Positions 14,642 through 29,000 of a DNA stretch of 37,859 nucleotides are shown here, one piece after another. The notes beneath the pieces were generated by a model. The model saw nothing but the letters and a program-made list of their open reading frames with translations, was not told where the DNA came from and made no database searches. Each line of letters opens with the position of its first letter. Position 1 is the first letter of the stretch. Position numbers and translations under genes: made by a program. This stretch comes from Myxococcales bacterium. GTDB lineage: Bacteria > Myxococcota_A > Polyangia > GCA-2747355. The DNA is taken from assembly GCA_020431405.1 (NCBI GenBank), contig JAGQIK010000009.1:1-37859 (forward strand). The letters are read 5' to 3'.

Positions 14642-15847
14642 GTGAGCGAGATCAGCTGCTCATTCTGCGGGAAGCGACGATCGGAAGTCCGCAAGCTCAT
14701 CAGCGGACCGAACGTCTATATCTGCGACGAGTGCGTCACGCTCTGCAACGACGTGCTCGAAGCCGACGAGGCGGTGCCGACGCGCCGCTATCCGCGGCCG
14801 CGCGAAATCCGTGACGAGCTCGACCGCTGGGTCATCGGCCAGGCGCGCGCCAAGCGCGTGCTCGCCGTCGCCGTCTACAACCACTTCAAGCGCATCTCCT
14901 ATCGCCACCGTCCCGGCGACGTCGAGCTGGCCAAGGGCAACATCATGCTCGTCGGCCCGACGGGCGTCGGCAAGACGCACCTGGCGCAGTCGCTGGCGCG
15001 CAAGCTCGACGTGCCCTTCGCCATGGCCGATGCCACGACCCTCACCGAGGCGGGCTACGTCGGCGAAGACGTCGAGAGCGTGATCAAGGCGCTCTATCGC
15101 GCCGCCGACGGCGACGCCGATCGCGCCGCCCAAGGCATCATCTGCATCGACGAGGTCGACAAGCTCTCGCGCCGCGGCGGCGGTCCGTCGGTCAGCCGCG
15201 ACGTCTCCGGCGAGGGCGTGCAGCAGGCGCTGCTCAAGCTGCTCGAAGGGCGGCTGGCCACGATCACGCCCGACGGCTCGCGCAACCGCCCGCAGCAGGA
15301 GCTGATCCAGGTCGACACCTCGAAAGTGCTGTTCATCCTCACCGGCAGCTTCACCGGCATCGAGGAGATGATCCGCCAGCGCGTCGGCGAGCGCGGCCTC
15401 GGCTTCGGCGCCTCGATCGATCCCAAGCTCGACGACAAGAACGAGCTGCGCCGCCAGGTGCAGCACGAGGACCTGATCCGCTACGGGATGATCCCCGAGT
15501 TCATGGGCCGCGTGCCGGTGGTCGTGCCCTGCGACGACCTCGACGTCGACGCGCTCTCCGAGATCCTGTGGCGCCCCAAAAACGCCCTCGTGCGCCAGTA
15601 CGAGACGCTCTTCAAGATGGAAGGCGTCGAGCTGCGCGTCACCGACGAGGCCACCCGCGCCATCGCCGAGAAAGCCATCGCGCGCAAAAGCGGCGCGCGC
15701 GGTCTTCGCGCCGTGCTCGAAGAAGTGATGCTGGACGTGATGTACGAGCTGCCCTCGATGGAGGGCGTCACGGCCTGCGTCATCGATGAAGACGCCGTGC
15801 ACAAGCGCGCCGAACCCAAGCTGATCCGCGAGAAGAAGGCGTCTTAA
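14642..15847 (+). CDS. clpX: ATP-dependent Clp protease ATP-binding subunit ClpX
   Basis: 401 residues from GTG 14642. AAA+ unfoldase that feeds proteins into ClpP. The N-terminal zinc-binding domain has Cys6-x2-Cys9 and Cys28-x2-Cys31. The ATPase core has Walker A GPTGVGKT (105-112), the pore loop TEAGYVGEDV, Walker B IICIDEVDKL with Asp170-Glu171, and ARKSGARGLRAVLEEVMLDV at the sensor-2 region. The ClpP-contacting loop reads ERGLGFGAS where most ClpX have IGF, a mild change that should still dock. No clpP or tig is next to it, unlike the common tig-clpP-clpX-lon order, so this may be a second copy. No strong ribosome site is visible, and an intrinsic terminator overlaps the stop codon. Confidence 0.95.
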   Translation: MSEISCSFCGKRRSEVRKLISGPNVYICDECVTLCNDVLEADEAVPTRRYPRPREIRDELDRWVIGQARAKRVLAVAVYNHFKRISYRHRPGDVELAKGNIMLVGPTGVGKTHLAQSLARKLDVPFAMADATTLTEAGYVGEDVESVIKALYRAADGDADRAAQGIICIDEVDKLSRRGGGPSVSRDVSGEGVQQALLKLLEGRLATITPDGSRNRPQQELIQVDTSKVLFILTGSFTGIEEMIRQRVGERGLGFGASIDPKLDDKNELRRQVQHEDLIRYGMIPEFMGRVPVVVPCDDLDVDALSEILWRPKNALVRQYETLFKMEGVELRVTDEATRAIAEKAIARKSGARGLRAVLEEVMLDVMYELPSMEGVTACVIDEDAVHKRAEPKLIREKKAS

Positions 15848-15869
15848 CGCGCCTTTTGCGTTAAGTTTT
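15843..15869 (+). terminator. intrinsic terminator of clpX
   Basis: CTTAACGC (15843-15850) pairs perfectly with GCGTTAAG (15858-15865) around a 7-base loop, and TTTT follows directly. The clpX stop codon TAA (15845-15847) lies inside the left arm. Confidence 0.75.
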
Positions 15870-15894
15870 CACCAGACGCCTTCTAGTGTAGTAT
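15866..15894 (+). promoter_or_regulatory. possible promoter of the kinase-glgC pair
   Basis: TTTTCA (15866-15871), a 17-base spacer and TAGTAT (15889-15894) lie directly after the clpX terminator and about 33 bases before ATG 15927. Each box differs from consensus at two positions. Confidence 0.4.
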
Positions 15895-15926
15895 CGGCTA
15901 CGAATCCTCCATGATTGCGCGCGTCT

Positions 15927-17378
15927 ATGGCTAGCGCCGAGCAAAAATACAGGATCATAGACAAGCTGGACGCCGGCGGCATGGCCGAGATCTATCGTGC
16001 CGAAGCCGAGCTGATCCAGGGGATGAAGAAGAAGGTCGCTATCAAGCGCATCCTTCCTCATCTGACGAAGAACGAGAAGTTCGTCGCGATGTTCCTCGAC
16101 GAGGCGCGGCTGAGCCTCTATCTCGACCACGCCAACATCGTCCACGTCTTCGATATCGGCCGCTCCGGTCAGACCTACTTCATCGTCATGGAGTACGTCG
16201 ACGGGATGAACCTGCGCGCGCTCAACGAGTCGCTGCGCCGGCAGAACCGGCGGCTCGAGCTGGCGCAGTCGGTCTTCGTCGCGATGGAGGTCTGCAAGGG
16301 CCTCGGCTACGCGCACGACATGCGCAGCCCCGACGACGACGAGCCGCTCGGCATCGTGCACCGCGACGTCAGCCCGCCCAACATCCTCATCTCGCGCAAC
16401 GGCGAGATCAAGCTGGCCGACTTCGGCCTCGCCAAGGCCGCGAGCCAGATCGAGACCACCGACCCCGGCGTGGTCAAAGGCAAGTTCTCCTACCTCTCGC
16501 CGGAAGCGGCGAGCGGCCAGGAGGTCGACTGGCGCGCCGACATCTTCGCCTGCGGCATCATCCTCTTCGAGCTGCTCACAGGCCGGCGCCTGTTCTACGG
16601 CGAGACCGACTATCAGACCGTCGAGCTGGTGCGCCAGGCGCGCGTGCCTTCGCTCACCGCGCTCAACAGCGACATCCCCGACGAGCTCGATCAGGTGGTG
16701 CGGCGCGCGCTGGCGCGGCGCAAAGAAGATCGCTTCCAGCACTCCTACGAGCTGCAAGACGCGCTGGCGCAGTTCCTCTTCGCGCGCGGCCTCAAGGTCA
16801 CCAGCCGCGACCTCGCGCGTCTCGTGCGCCGCTGTCACGAAGAGCGCTCGCACACCATCCCGCCCAAGTCGCGCACGGGCGGCGTCATCGACGCGCTGAT
16901 CTCCGAAGAGATCCTGCGCTTCACCTCCCTCGAGCCCGAAGGCGTCGACGAGGGCTCGCCCTCGCCTGGAAACGTGCCGCTCGATGCCAACGCGCTCGGC
17001 GGCAGCGCCGCGCTCAACCCGCGCGACTTCATCGACCCGCGCGACTGGACGAGCGAGTTTTCCACCGACGCGGTAGGCGGCGGCGGCGCCGCGCCGGCCG
17101 GCGCGCCCGGCCCCGGCTCCACGGGACCGTCACAGATCCCGCCCGAGGTCACCTCGCTGGAGAGCATGCTCGAAGGCGACGAGGCGGCCGACGAGCCGGT
17201 GCCTGCCTCGCGCAGCACGTCGAGCAGCAGCAGCGGCGGCAAGAGTCGGGTCAAGGGCATCGTGATCGCCCTCGTGGTCTTCGTGGTGCTCGGCGCTGCG
17301 ACATTTTTCGTGCTGCACACGCTCGGCCTGCTCGGCGCCGGCGGCGACAGCAACCAAGACATCGTTCACCCCAAGTAG
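15927..17378 (+). CDS. membrane-anchored Ser/Thr protein kinase (Hanks type)
   Basis: 483 residues from ATG 15927. Kinase domain residues ~8-285: Gly-rich loop [12 protein letters not shown], Lys40 in VAIKRI, catalytic loop [10 protein letters not shown] with Asp147, DFG Asp165 in LADFGLAKA, and [20 protein letters not shown] for the APE/DxW part. The HRDVSPPN variant, where most kinases have HRDLKPxN, is common in myxobacterial kinases. A Pro/Ser/Gly-rich linker leads to one membrane helix near the C-terminus (~445-471, [20 protein letters not shown]) and a short outer tail with no sensor domain. All catalytic residues are present, so it should be active. It precedes glgC by 12 bases, so the kinase may report on or control carbon storage; that link is inference. 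Confidence 0.93.
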   Translation: MASAEQKYRIIDKLDAGGMAEIYRAEAELIQGMKKKVAIKRILPHLTKNEKFVAMFLDEARLSLYLDHANIVHVFDIGRSGQTYFIVMEYVDGMNLRALNESLRRQNRRLELAQSVFVAMEVCKGLGYAHDMRSPDDDEPLGIVHRDVSPPNILISRNGEIKLADFGLAKAASQIETTDPGVVKGKFSYLSPEAASGQEVDWRADIFACGIILFELLTGRRLFYGETDYQTVELVRQARVPSLTALNSDIPDELDQVVRRALARRKEDRFQHSYELQDALAQFLFARGLKVTSRDLARLVRRCHEERSHTIPPKSRTGGVIDALISEEILRFTSLEPEGVDEGSPSPGNVPLDANALGGSAALNPRDFIDPRDWTSEFSTDAVGGGGAAPAGAPGPGSTGPSQIPPEVTSLESMLEGDEAADEPVPASRSTSSSSSGGKSRVKGIVIALVVFVVLGAATFFVLHTLGLLGAGGDSNQDIVHPK

Positions 17379-17390
17379 TAGGGTGCGGCC

Positions 17391-18656
<1,266 letters not shown>

Positions 18657-18660
18657 GGGC

Positions 18661-19023
18661 TTAGGTTTCGGCGGCGGCGACGGCGCAGACGTCGGAGCGG
18701 ATGATGAAGCGCACACCGTCGGGCGCCTCGAGCGAGAAGCCCGAGCCGCGGCCGGGCACCACGTCGAGCGTCAGCCGCGTGTGCTTCCAGCGCTCGTACT
18801 GGTCGCCGCCGATATAAAACGGCGTCTCTTCGATCTCGCCCAGCAGGACGTCGCGCGCGCCGATGCGCAGCTCGCCGCGCGGATAGCACATCGGCGCGCT
18901 GCCGTCGCAGCAGCCACCTGACTGGTGAAACATCAGCGGGCCGTGGCGCGCTCGCAAGCTACGGATCAGCTCGCGAGCGGCCTCGGTGGCGCCGACGGTG
19001 CTGGCGCTGTCGCTGCCAACCAT
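18661..19023 (-). CDS. DUF779 family protein, companion of aldehyde dehydrogenase
   Basis: 120 residues from ATG 19023. The family signature FHQSGGCCDGSAPMCYPRGE is present, followed by RIGARDVLLGEI, FYIGGDQYERWKHTRLTLDV and RGSGFSLEAPDGVRF. The Cys-Cys and nearby Cys suggest metal or redox chemistry, but the role of DUF779 is not established. Across bacteria DUF779 is typically found next to AldB/AcoD-type aldehyde dehydrogenase genes, as here, where it lies 4 bases downstream in the same transcript. A supporting role in acetaldehyde or other aldehyde oxidation is therefore likely. Confidence 0.9.
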   Translation of the reverse strand: MVGSDSASTVGATEAARELIRSLRARHGPLMFHQSGGCCDGSAPMCYPRGELRIGARDVLLGEIEETPFYIGGDQYERWKHTRLTLDVVPGRGSGFSLEAPDGVRFIIRSDVCAVAAAET

Positions 19024-19027
19024 CGGC

Positions 19028-20545
<1,518 letters not shown>

Positions 20546-20583
20546 GGTTCCTCCTGGTTGTGGCCTTGGGCGTGGCGGCACTC

Positions 20584-20599
20584 AGCACGGGGCGTGCCA
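20584..20599 (-). promoter_or_regulatory. sigma-54 (-24/-12) promoter of the aldehyde dehydrogenase gene
   Basis: Minus strand TGGCACGCCCCGTGCT matches the TGGCACG-N4-TTGCW pattern with one mismatch in the -12 element (GTGCT). It implies a start near 20572 and a leader of about 27 bases ending in the AGGAGG site. The activator required for such promoters is encoded divergently. Confidence 0.75.
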
Positions 20600-20674
20600 G
20601 CACGCCAAAGGCCCCTGCAGCCATCGGATCGACCGTCTGGGGACGGCGGTTGGCGCGACGCGCGACAGTCGGGA

Positions 20675-20691
20675 TGTAGCGAATCGCTACA
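20675..20691. promoter_or_regulatory. perfect palindrome, likely activator binding site (enhancer)
   Basis: TGTAGCGAATCGCTACA is an 8-bp perfect palindrome around one central base. It lies about 76 bases upstream of the -24 box, roughly -103 to -119 from the predicted start of the aldehyde dehydrogenase transcript. That is the usual place for a sigma-54 activator to bind. It is also 53 bases before the activator's own ATG, which would allow autoregulation. Confidence 0.7.
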
Positions 20692-20744
20692 GGTGCAGCG
20701 CGGCCGCGACAAGTGCCGTGCCGCGTGCGCTATCCTGATCGGCG

Positions 20745-22756
<2,012 letters not shown>

Positions 22757-22760
<4 letters not shown>

Positions 22761-23092
22761 CGACCCGAGACGCGATCACGATCGTTCGAGAGTATTTCCG
22801 TAAATGCCTCTGCGCCGATCCGGCGCGCATCTACGACTACGTGCACGAGAGCTTCTCGGGCAACGTATCCGGCCGTGACCGCGACTCGCTGAAGAAGGTC
22901 ATCGTCGACATGCTCAAGGCCTATCCGGGCCTCGACGTCGACATCGTCAAGATCTTCGCCGTCGACGATCAGGTCGCCTTGCACGCGGCGTTTCACCAGA
23001 ACGGCAAGTCGATCATGCGCATGACGGCCATCTTCCGCCTCGAGGATGGCCTGATCATCGAGAGCTGGACCAACAGCGACTCGTTCGTGTGA
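22757..23092 (+). CDS. SnoaL/NTF2-like small protein
   Basis: 111 residues whose ATG overlaps the activator's stop codon (ATGA), so the two are translationally coupled. The pattern fits the SnoaL-like NTF2 fold: an N-terminal helix (TIVREYFRKCLCADPARIYD), YVHESFSGNV, a middle helix (SLKKVIVDMLKAYPGLDVDI) and strands VDDQVALHAAFHQ and MTAIFRLEDGLIIESWTNSD. The His in YVHESF and the Asp/Glu residues in the strands are where family members bind ligand or do catalysis, but the family is functionally very diverse. Coupling to an AcoR-type activator suggests a part in aldehyde metabolism or ligand handling. Confidence 0.8.
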
Positions 23093-23097
23093 GCGCG

Positions 23098-26000
23098 CTA
23101 GTCGCCTGATCGCAGGCTCTTGATCGCCTCGCGCGCGTCGCGCGCCAGCACCTCGTCGGGCTTGAGCGCGAGGCAGCGCTCGTAGGACGAGATGGCGTCG
23201 CTCTTGCGATCGTTGTTCTCGTAGATCTTGGCCAACGCGCAGTGCAGGTCGGGCGCCGTGGGGTCGAGCTTGAGCGCGTCCTTCATGTTGCTGATCGCGT
23301 CGCTCTTGCGCTTCTTCTCGTCGAGCACGATCGCGCGCCGACGCAGCGGCTCGGGGCACTTGGGGCAAGCCTTGTTGGCCTTGTCGAACTGCTCGGCCGC
23401 GGCGTCGAGCCGGCCGTTGTCGCTGTTGACGCGCCCGAGCAGCACGCGGATGCGCGACTCGATCACCGGCGGACGCGGCGACGAGGCGAGCTTCTCGACG
23501 GCCTTCTCCAGCTCGCGGCGCGCCTTGCCGAGGTTGCCCTTGATCCACTCCACGCGGCCGGCGGCCGCCCAGCTGTCGGGCAGGGACGGCAGCGCCTTGC
23601 GCATGCGCGCCACGGCCGCGCGCGCCTCGCTGGCGTTGCCCTTCTGCCCGCCGTCATCGAAGACCAGCGCGCGCACCAGCAGCGACCACGCCTCGGCGTT
23701 GGACGGCAGCTTGGTCGTCGCCAGCGACAGCTCGCGGCGCGCCGGTCCGCCCTCGCGCCGCATCAGCGCCAGACGGCCGCGCTCGAGCGCGATCGCGCCG
23801 TCGCCCACCGCCGAGCTGCGCACGCGCTTGAGCTGCCGCTCGGCCTTGTCGTACTCGCGAAGCTCGGTCAACGTGCGCACCAGCAGCAGGCGCGCGTGAT
23901 CGTCGCGCGGCGCGCGCTTGAGCACCGCCTCGAGGTCCGTGCGCGCCTGCTTGAGCTCGCGGCGCTCCAGCTCGAGCTCGGCGAGGCGCCGCTGCGCCGC
24001 GACGTTCCACGAGTTCTTCGAGGCCCTGATCAACAGCTTGTGCGCCTTGTCGAAGCGGCCGCTGGCGACGTAGGCGTCGGCCAGCGCCAGCTGCGCTTCG
24101 TGCCAGTTCTTGTTGGCCGCCACCGCCTGCTTGAGCTTGGCGATCGCCTCGTCGAATTTGCGCTCGCCGACGTGGATCTTGCCCAGCGTGACCAGCAGCT
24201 TGGCGTTGCGTGGCTGCGTGCGAAGCAGCGGCGAGAGCAGCGCGCGCGCGTCGCTGTAGCGGCGCTGTGCTGCGAGCACCTCGGCCTTGACGACCTTCGA
24301 CTCGAGGTCGCCACCGCGGCGGCTGATCGCGTTCTCCGCGGCGTTGAGCGCCTCGGAGACCTTGCCCAGCTTGAGCAGGATGCGCGCGCGCAGCAGGTTC
24401 GAGACCTTGAGCACGGACGCCGATTTCTCGAGCGACGCCAGCGCCTCTCCCGGGCGCCCTTGCGCCAGATAGACCTGTGCGCGGCGATAGGCGGCCAGCG
24501 GCCGCCCCGGCATCAGCTTCTCCGAGCGATCGGCGGCGTTGCTCGCCTCGCCGTTCTTGCCGACGGCGATCCACAGCGCCGCCAGCTCGTCGTAGAAGGT
24601 CGGGTCCTTCTGCGGCTGGCTGACCTTGGCCTTCTGGATCTCCTCGAGCGCGCGCGTGAGCCGGCCCTGCTTCATCCGCATGCGGGCTCGCAACAGGTGC
24701 GCCCAGCCCACCTCGCCTTGCGACGCGAAGCGCTTACGCTTGCCTTCGACGATGCTGTGCAGCGTGCTCTCGGCCTTGACCAGCTCGCGGCCGGCTTCGA
24801 TTCGAAGGCGCGCGCGCAATAGCAGCGATCCGATGTGATCGGGGTTGAGCTTGAGCGCGTCGACGAGGGTGGTGAGCGCTTTGTCGGGGTGTCCGTCGGC
24901 GCGCTGCGCCTCGGCCAGCCAGCGCAGCGCGAGCAGATCCTTGGGCGCGACCTGGTGCGCCCGTTCGAGGTAGGCCGCCGCCGCGTCGGCCACGCCCTTG
25001 AGCAGGTGCACGCGTCCGTCCAGATAGCGCAGCAGCGCGCTCGCCGGCGCCGCCTTGCGGTTTTCAAAAGCGAGCTTCTCGGCTGCCTTGAGGTCGCCTT
25101 GGCCGAGCGCGGTATAGAGGTCTACCGCGCGCTTGGCCTCGTCCTCGCTCGGCGCTTTGACGCGTTTTTGCTCCTCGGGGACGCGGTCACCGAACTCGAC
25201 GGGGATCGCCGCGATGACCCGCGCGTAGAGCGAGGTGGCCATCTTGTCGTTGGGCCGGCGCGCGAGGATGGTGGCCATCATCTGGCGCGCCTCGGCGAAG
25301 TCGCTCAGGTTGCCGCGGCTGATGCGCGCCACCGCGGCGCCTCGCTTGCTCTCGATCTCGTCGCTGACGCGCAGGTAGCGCACCAGCAACCCGACGCCGA
25401 CGGCCAAGGCCAGCACGCCGAGCGAGCCGAGCAGCAAGAAGACCCAGCGATGGCTGCCCGGCTCGCCGAGCAGCATCGTCAGAAACGAGGTCGTGTTGCC
25501 GCGCCGCCGCGCCAGATCGGGGCGCTTGCGCCGATCGATGACGCGCGGCTGGCCGCGATCGGGCCCCACCGCGTGCCCGCCGGTCATCTGCTCGAGCATC
25601 TCCTCGTCGCGCGAGCGGCGCCGCCGCGGCTCGAAGCGCGAGTCCTCGAGGCTGTCGGCAGGCGGGTGCCGATCGTCGGGCAGATGCTCGGTGGCTTGCC
25701 GCCGGTAGCCAGCGCCGCCCGCGTCGTGCTCGGACTCGAGGTCAGCGTAGGGGTCGGAGAACTCCGCGGCGGCCGGCGCCGGCGCGGGCGCTGCGCGGCG
25801 GCCGAGGTCTGCCGGCTCGAGCGCCAGCTCGTCGTCGTCCGGCGAGCGCGGCATCGAGACAGCCGGCGGGAAGTCGCCCGGGAAACCGCCGTGGCCATCG
25901 AGGTGCTCTGGCGCTGACTGCGGGAAAGCCGGCTCGAACGCCGGGCCGCTGTCGTAGTGAGGCTCGGGCGCGTAGTCGGGGCCGACGTCGTGCGAGAAGA

Positions 26001-29000
26001 ACGGTTGCGCGTTGGCGCCCGCGCCACCGGCACCACCGCCAGCGCCGCCGCCCCACGGCTGAGGTGCCCCTCCAGCGCCAGGCTGCCACGCGTCGTGGCC
26101 GCCGTTGCCGCCCATCCAGCTGTCCTCGGGCATCCCGTGCATCGCGCCGTGCGGCGGATACTGCGTGCCGGCGTGTGGGTCGGCTTCCTCGGGATACGCG
26201 CCGAGCCGCTCGGGCGCCACGGGATCGAGCGAGTCCCCCGGCCACGGCGCCATCATGTCCGACGGCATGTCGTGCGGATGCCCGTCGTCGAGCATGTCGG
26301 GCGGCGGCCCCATCATGTCGGGCGGCGGGCCCATCATGTCCGGCGGCGGGCCCATCATGTCCGGCGGCGGACCGACGTCGCGCAGCTCGGAGTCGCCGCG
26401 GCCAGCGAAGTCGAGACGCGGCCGCGGTGCGCCAGCCGCGTCCGACGGCGCGTCGAAGTTGATGTGCGTCTCGTCGGCGCTGTCATCGTCGTCAGCGCGG
26501 TCGTCGATGCCAGGTCGCGGCGGCGGCATCACGATCACGCTCGAAGACGCGGGCACCGGCGGCATCGCATCCGGCATGCCGGCGGGCGGGCTCGAGCGCC
26601 GCACGGCAGCTGCCGCCGGCGGACGCGCGCGGTCTTCGATCACGTCGTCGATGTCGGCGATGATCGAGACCTGCGAGAGCTCCATCAGGTCGCTCTCGCC
26701 CGAGCTGCGCGGCGCGTCACTGTGCAGCGGAACATCACTGTGCAGCGGAACATCACTGTGCAGCGGAACATCACTATGCAGCGAGATGCCGTCGAGGTCG
26801 CTGATCTCGGCCACGTCGTCGTCGGAATCGGCGCCGGCGCGGCGGCCCAGCCGCTCGATGGGAAGGTGCGCGGCGGGGCTGCGCGGCTCGGCGAGCTCGT
26901 CACCCGCCTCGGTGGGCTCGTGACGCCAGCGCTCGCCGCCCGCTTGCGGCACCTCGGGCAGCGGCGCGGGCCGCGCCGGCGTGCCCGACGACGGCTCGAG
27001 GTGCACGTCGGAGATCATCTTCACGCGCGACACGTCGGGCACCGAGGGATCGGATGGCTCGGCGTAGATCGGGTCGCTGTCGCCCGGGTAGCTCGTGCTG
27101 CGCCGCGCCTTCGAGCTGTCGACATCCGGCGGCGTGACCACCGGCGTGACGGCGAGGCGCGGCTGCTTGCGCGAGCGTGGCCGCGGCACACCGGCAGCTG
27201 TCGCTGCGGTTTTGGGGCGCGAGTCGTCGTCGTCGTCGTCGATGGGCGGCGTGCCGGCGAAGGCCGCCTGGGGGCGCAGGCTGCCCGGGTCGTCTTCGAG
27301 ATCGACCATCGCCGTGGAGTCGGAGTTCTTGCGCGGCATCGAGCCGCCGCCCCACATCTCGAGCGACTCGTCTCGCAGCGGCCGCCCCCCACTAGACAGC
27401 TGCCCAGTCGAAAGGGGGCCGAACCTGACGTCTGCCGCGTCGATCACCGACGACGGGCCCGAGATGCCGGGCGTGGCCATGCGCTCGTCGGCGATCATGT
27501 TGTCGTCCACCGACACCACGCCACCCGAGCGCGAGTCGAAGACACCATCGGCGTCGACGGTGGGCTCGTCGTCGACGTCGTCCTCGATGGGCAGATAGCG
27601 CCGCTCGTCGGCCGAGACGCGACCGAGGGTCGCCGCCGTCACCCGCGGATCGTCCGGCGAGAGCAACGAGCCCGAGCCGAGGCCGCGCGGCGAGCTGTCG
27701 TCGCCAAACAGCGCCTGCTGGTCGGGCGGGCTCTGCACGCGCCCCAGCGGCAGGTCGGTGGTGATCGGCGGGTCGGCGTTGACGTTGGTCTCGTAGTCCT
27801 CTTCGTCATCGTCGATGCCGATCAGCGCGCTGTGGATGACCTTCGGCATCGCCGGAGACGACGACGACGCCCGCCGCTCGGTGGCGCCCGACTCGCGCGT
27901 CGCCTCCGAGTCGTCATCGCGATCCTGATGATCCGGCACCGTCAGCGAGTCGTGGCTCGGCTCCGGCGCGAAGGCGTCGAGCCGCGCCCGCCAGTCGTCG
28001 GCGGCGGTGTCGTCGGCCTCGTCGTCGTCGGGCAGCCGCACGGCGGTGGCCGAGCCGTGACCACGCAGCACGCCGGGGGGCGCGTCGGTGCGCCGCAGAT
28101 CGGCCGGCGTCGCCGAGTCTCGCAGCGCACGCAGCGGCGATGACGAGTCCCCGCCGCTGTCGATATCGGTGTGGTCGTCGTCGTCGAGCGTGGGGTCGAT
28201 GCTTAGATCGCTCTCCGGCTCGAGCGCGCCGCGACGCTTCGGGTGCGAGGGCGGCAGCCACGGCGCGGTCGTGAACTCGCGATCGTCATCGTCCTCGAGC
28301 TCTTCGCGCTCGTCGTCGTCGTCGTCATCGACATCGAGCGCGCGCACGCGGCGGATCTCGAACGGCGGCTTGTCGATCTCGTCGTAGCGGCGCGGCGGCT
28401 GCGTCTTGTCGTCGGTGCCGTCGAATGGAGACGGCGCCTCGACGCGCGCGACGTCGTGCTCGTCGGAGGTGTCAAAGGAGCCGTCGCCGCCCGTAACGGT
28501 GGCGAGCGCGCGCGGCAGAGCGGCCATACGCGCGCCGGCAGCGTTGTCGTAGGGCCGGATGGGGTCTTCGACGTCGGTGCTCGGCGCCGAGTTGTAGGGG
28601 CTCTCGTCGAGCTCGGTGTCCTCTTCTTCCTCGTAGATCTCGCTGTCGATGGGCGTGAAGGGCTGGGCCGCCGAGGCCGCCGGATGCGACGCCATCGACT
28701 CGTCGTCGTCCGAAGGCGCGGTGCGGACAGCCTGCGCCGCCTGCGCCGGATAAACCTTGGTGTTGGTCTTGGCCCGCTCGAGCCCGAGCTGCGAGCGCAC
28801 GTCGCCGTCTTCTTCGATCTCGCCGAGGAGCTTGTTGACCTTCTCGTTGCGCGGATCGAGCGCGCGCGCGCGCTTGAGCACCTCGTAGGCCTTCTGGCGC
28901 TGACCTCCGAGCAGCAGCGCCTCGCCCTTGAGCAGGTGCCCCATGGGGTTGTCGCGCTCGCGCTCGAGGGCGACGCGCATCTCGGCCAGCACCTCGTCGA

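Noticed and set aside
12923-15847. A 974-codon plus-strand frame as one giant protein
   Set aside because: Only the last 401 codons (clpX) have family motifs. The earlier part overlaps pdxA and the DUF3108 gene out of frame and is Arg/Ala/His-rich noise.
26294-26784. Short regularly spaced repeats as a CRISPR array
   Set aside because: The units are contiguous 18- and 21-bp repeats without spacers and keep the reading frame of the TPR protein.
25957-28143. A 728-codon plus-strand frame inside the giant TPR gene
   Set aside because: It mirrors the Asp/Glu/Pro-rich region on the other strand and has an Arg/Val/Gly-rich composition with no motif.
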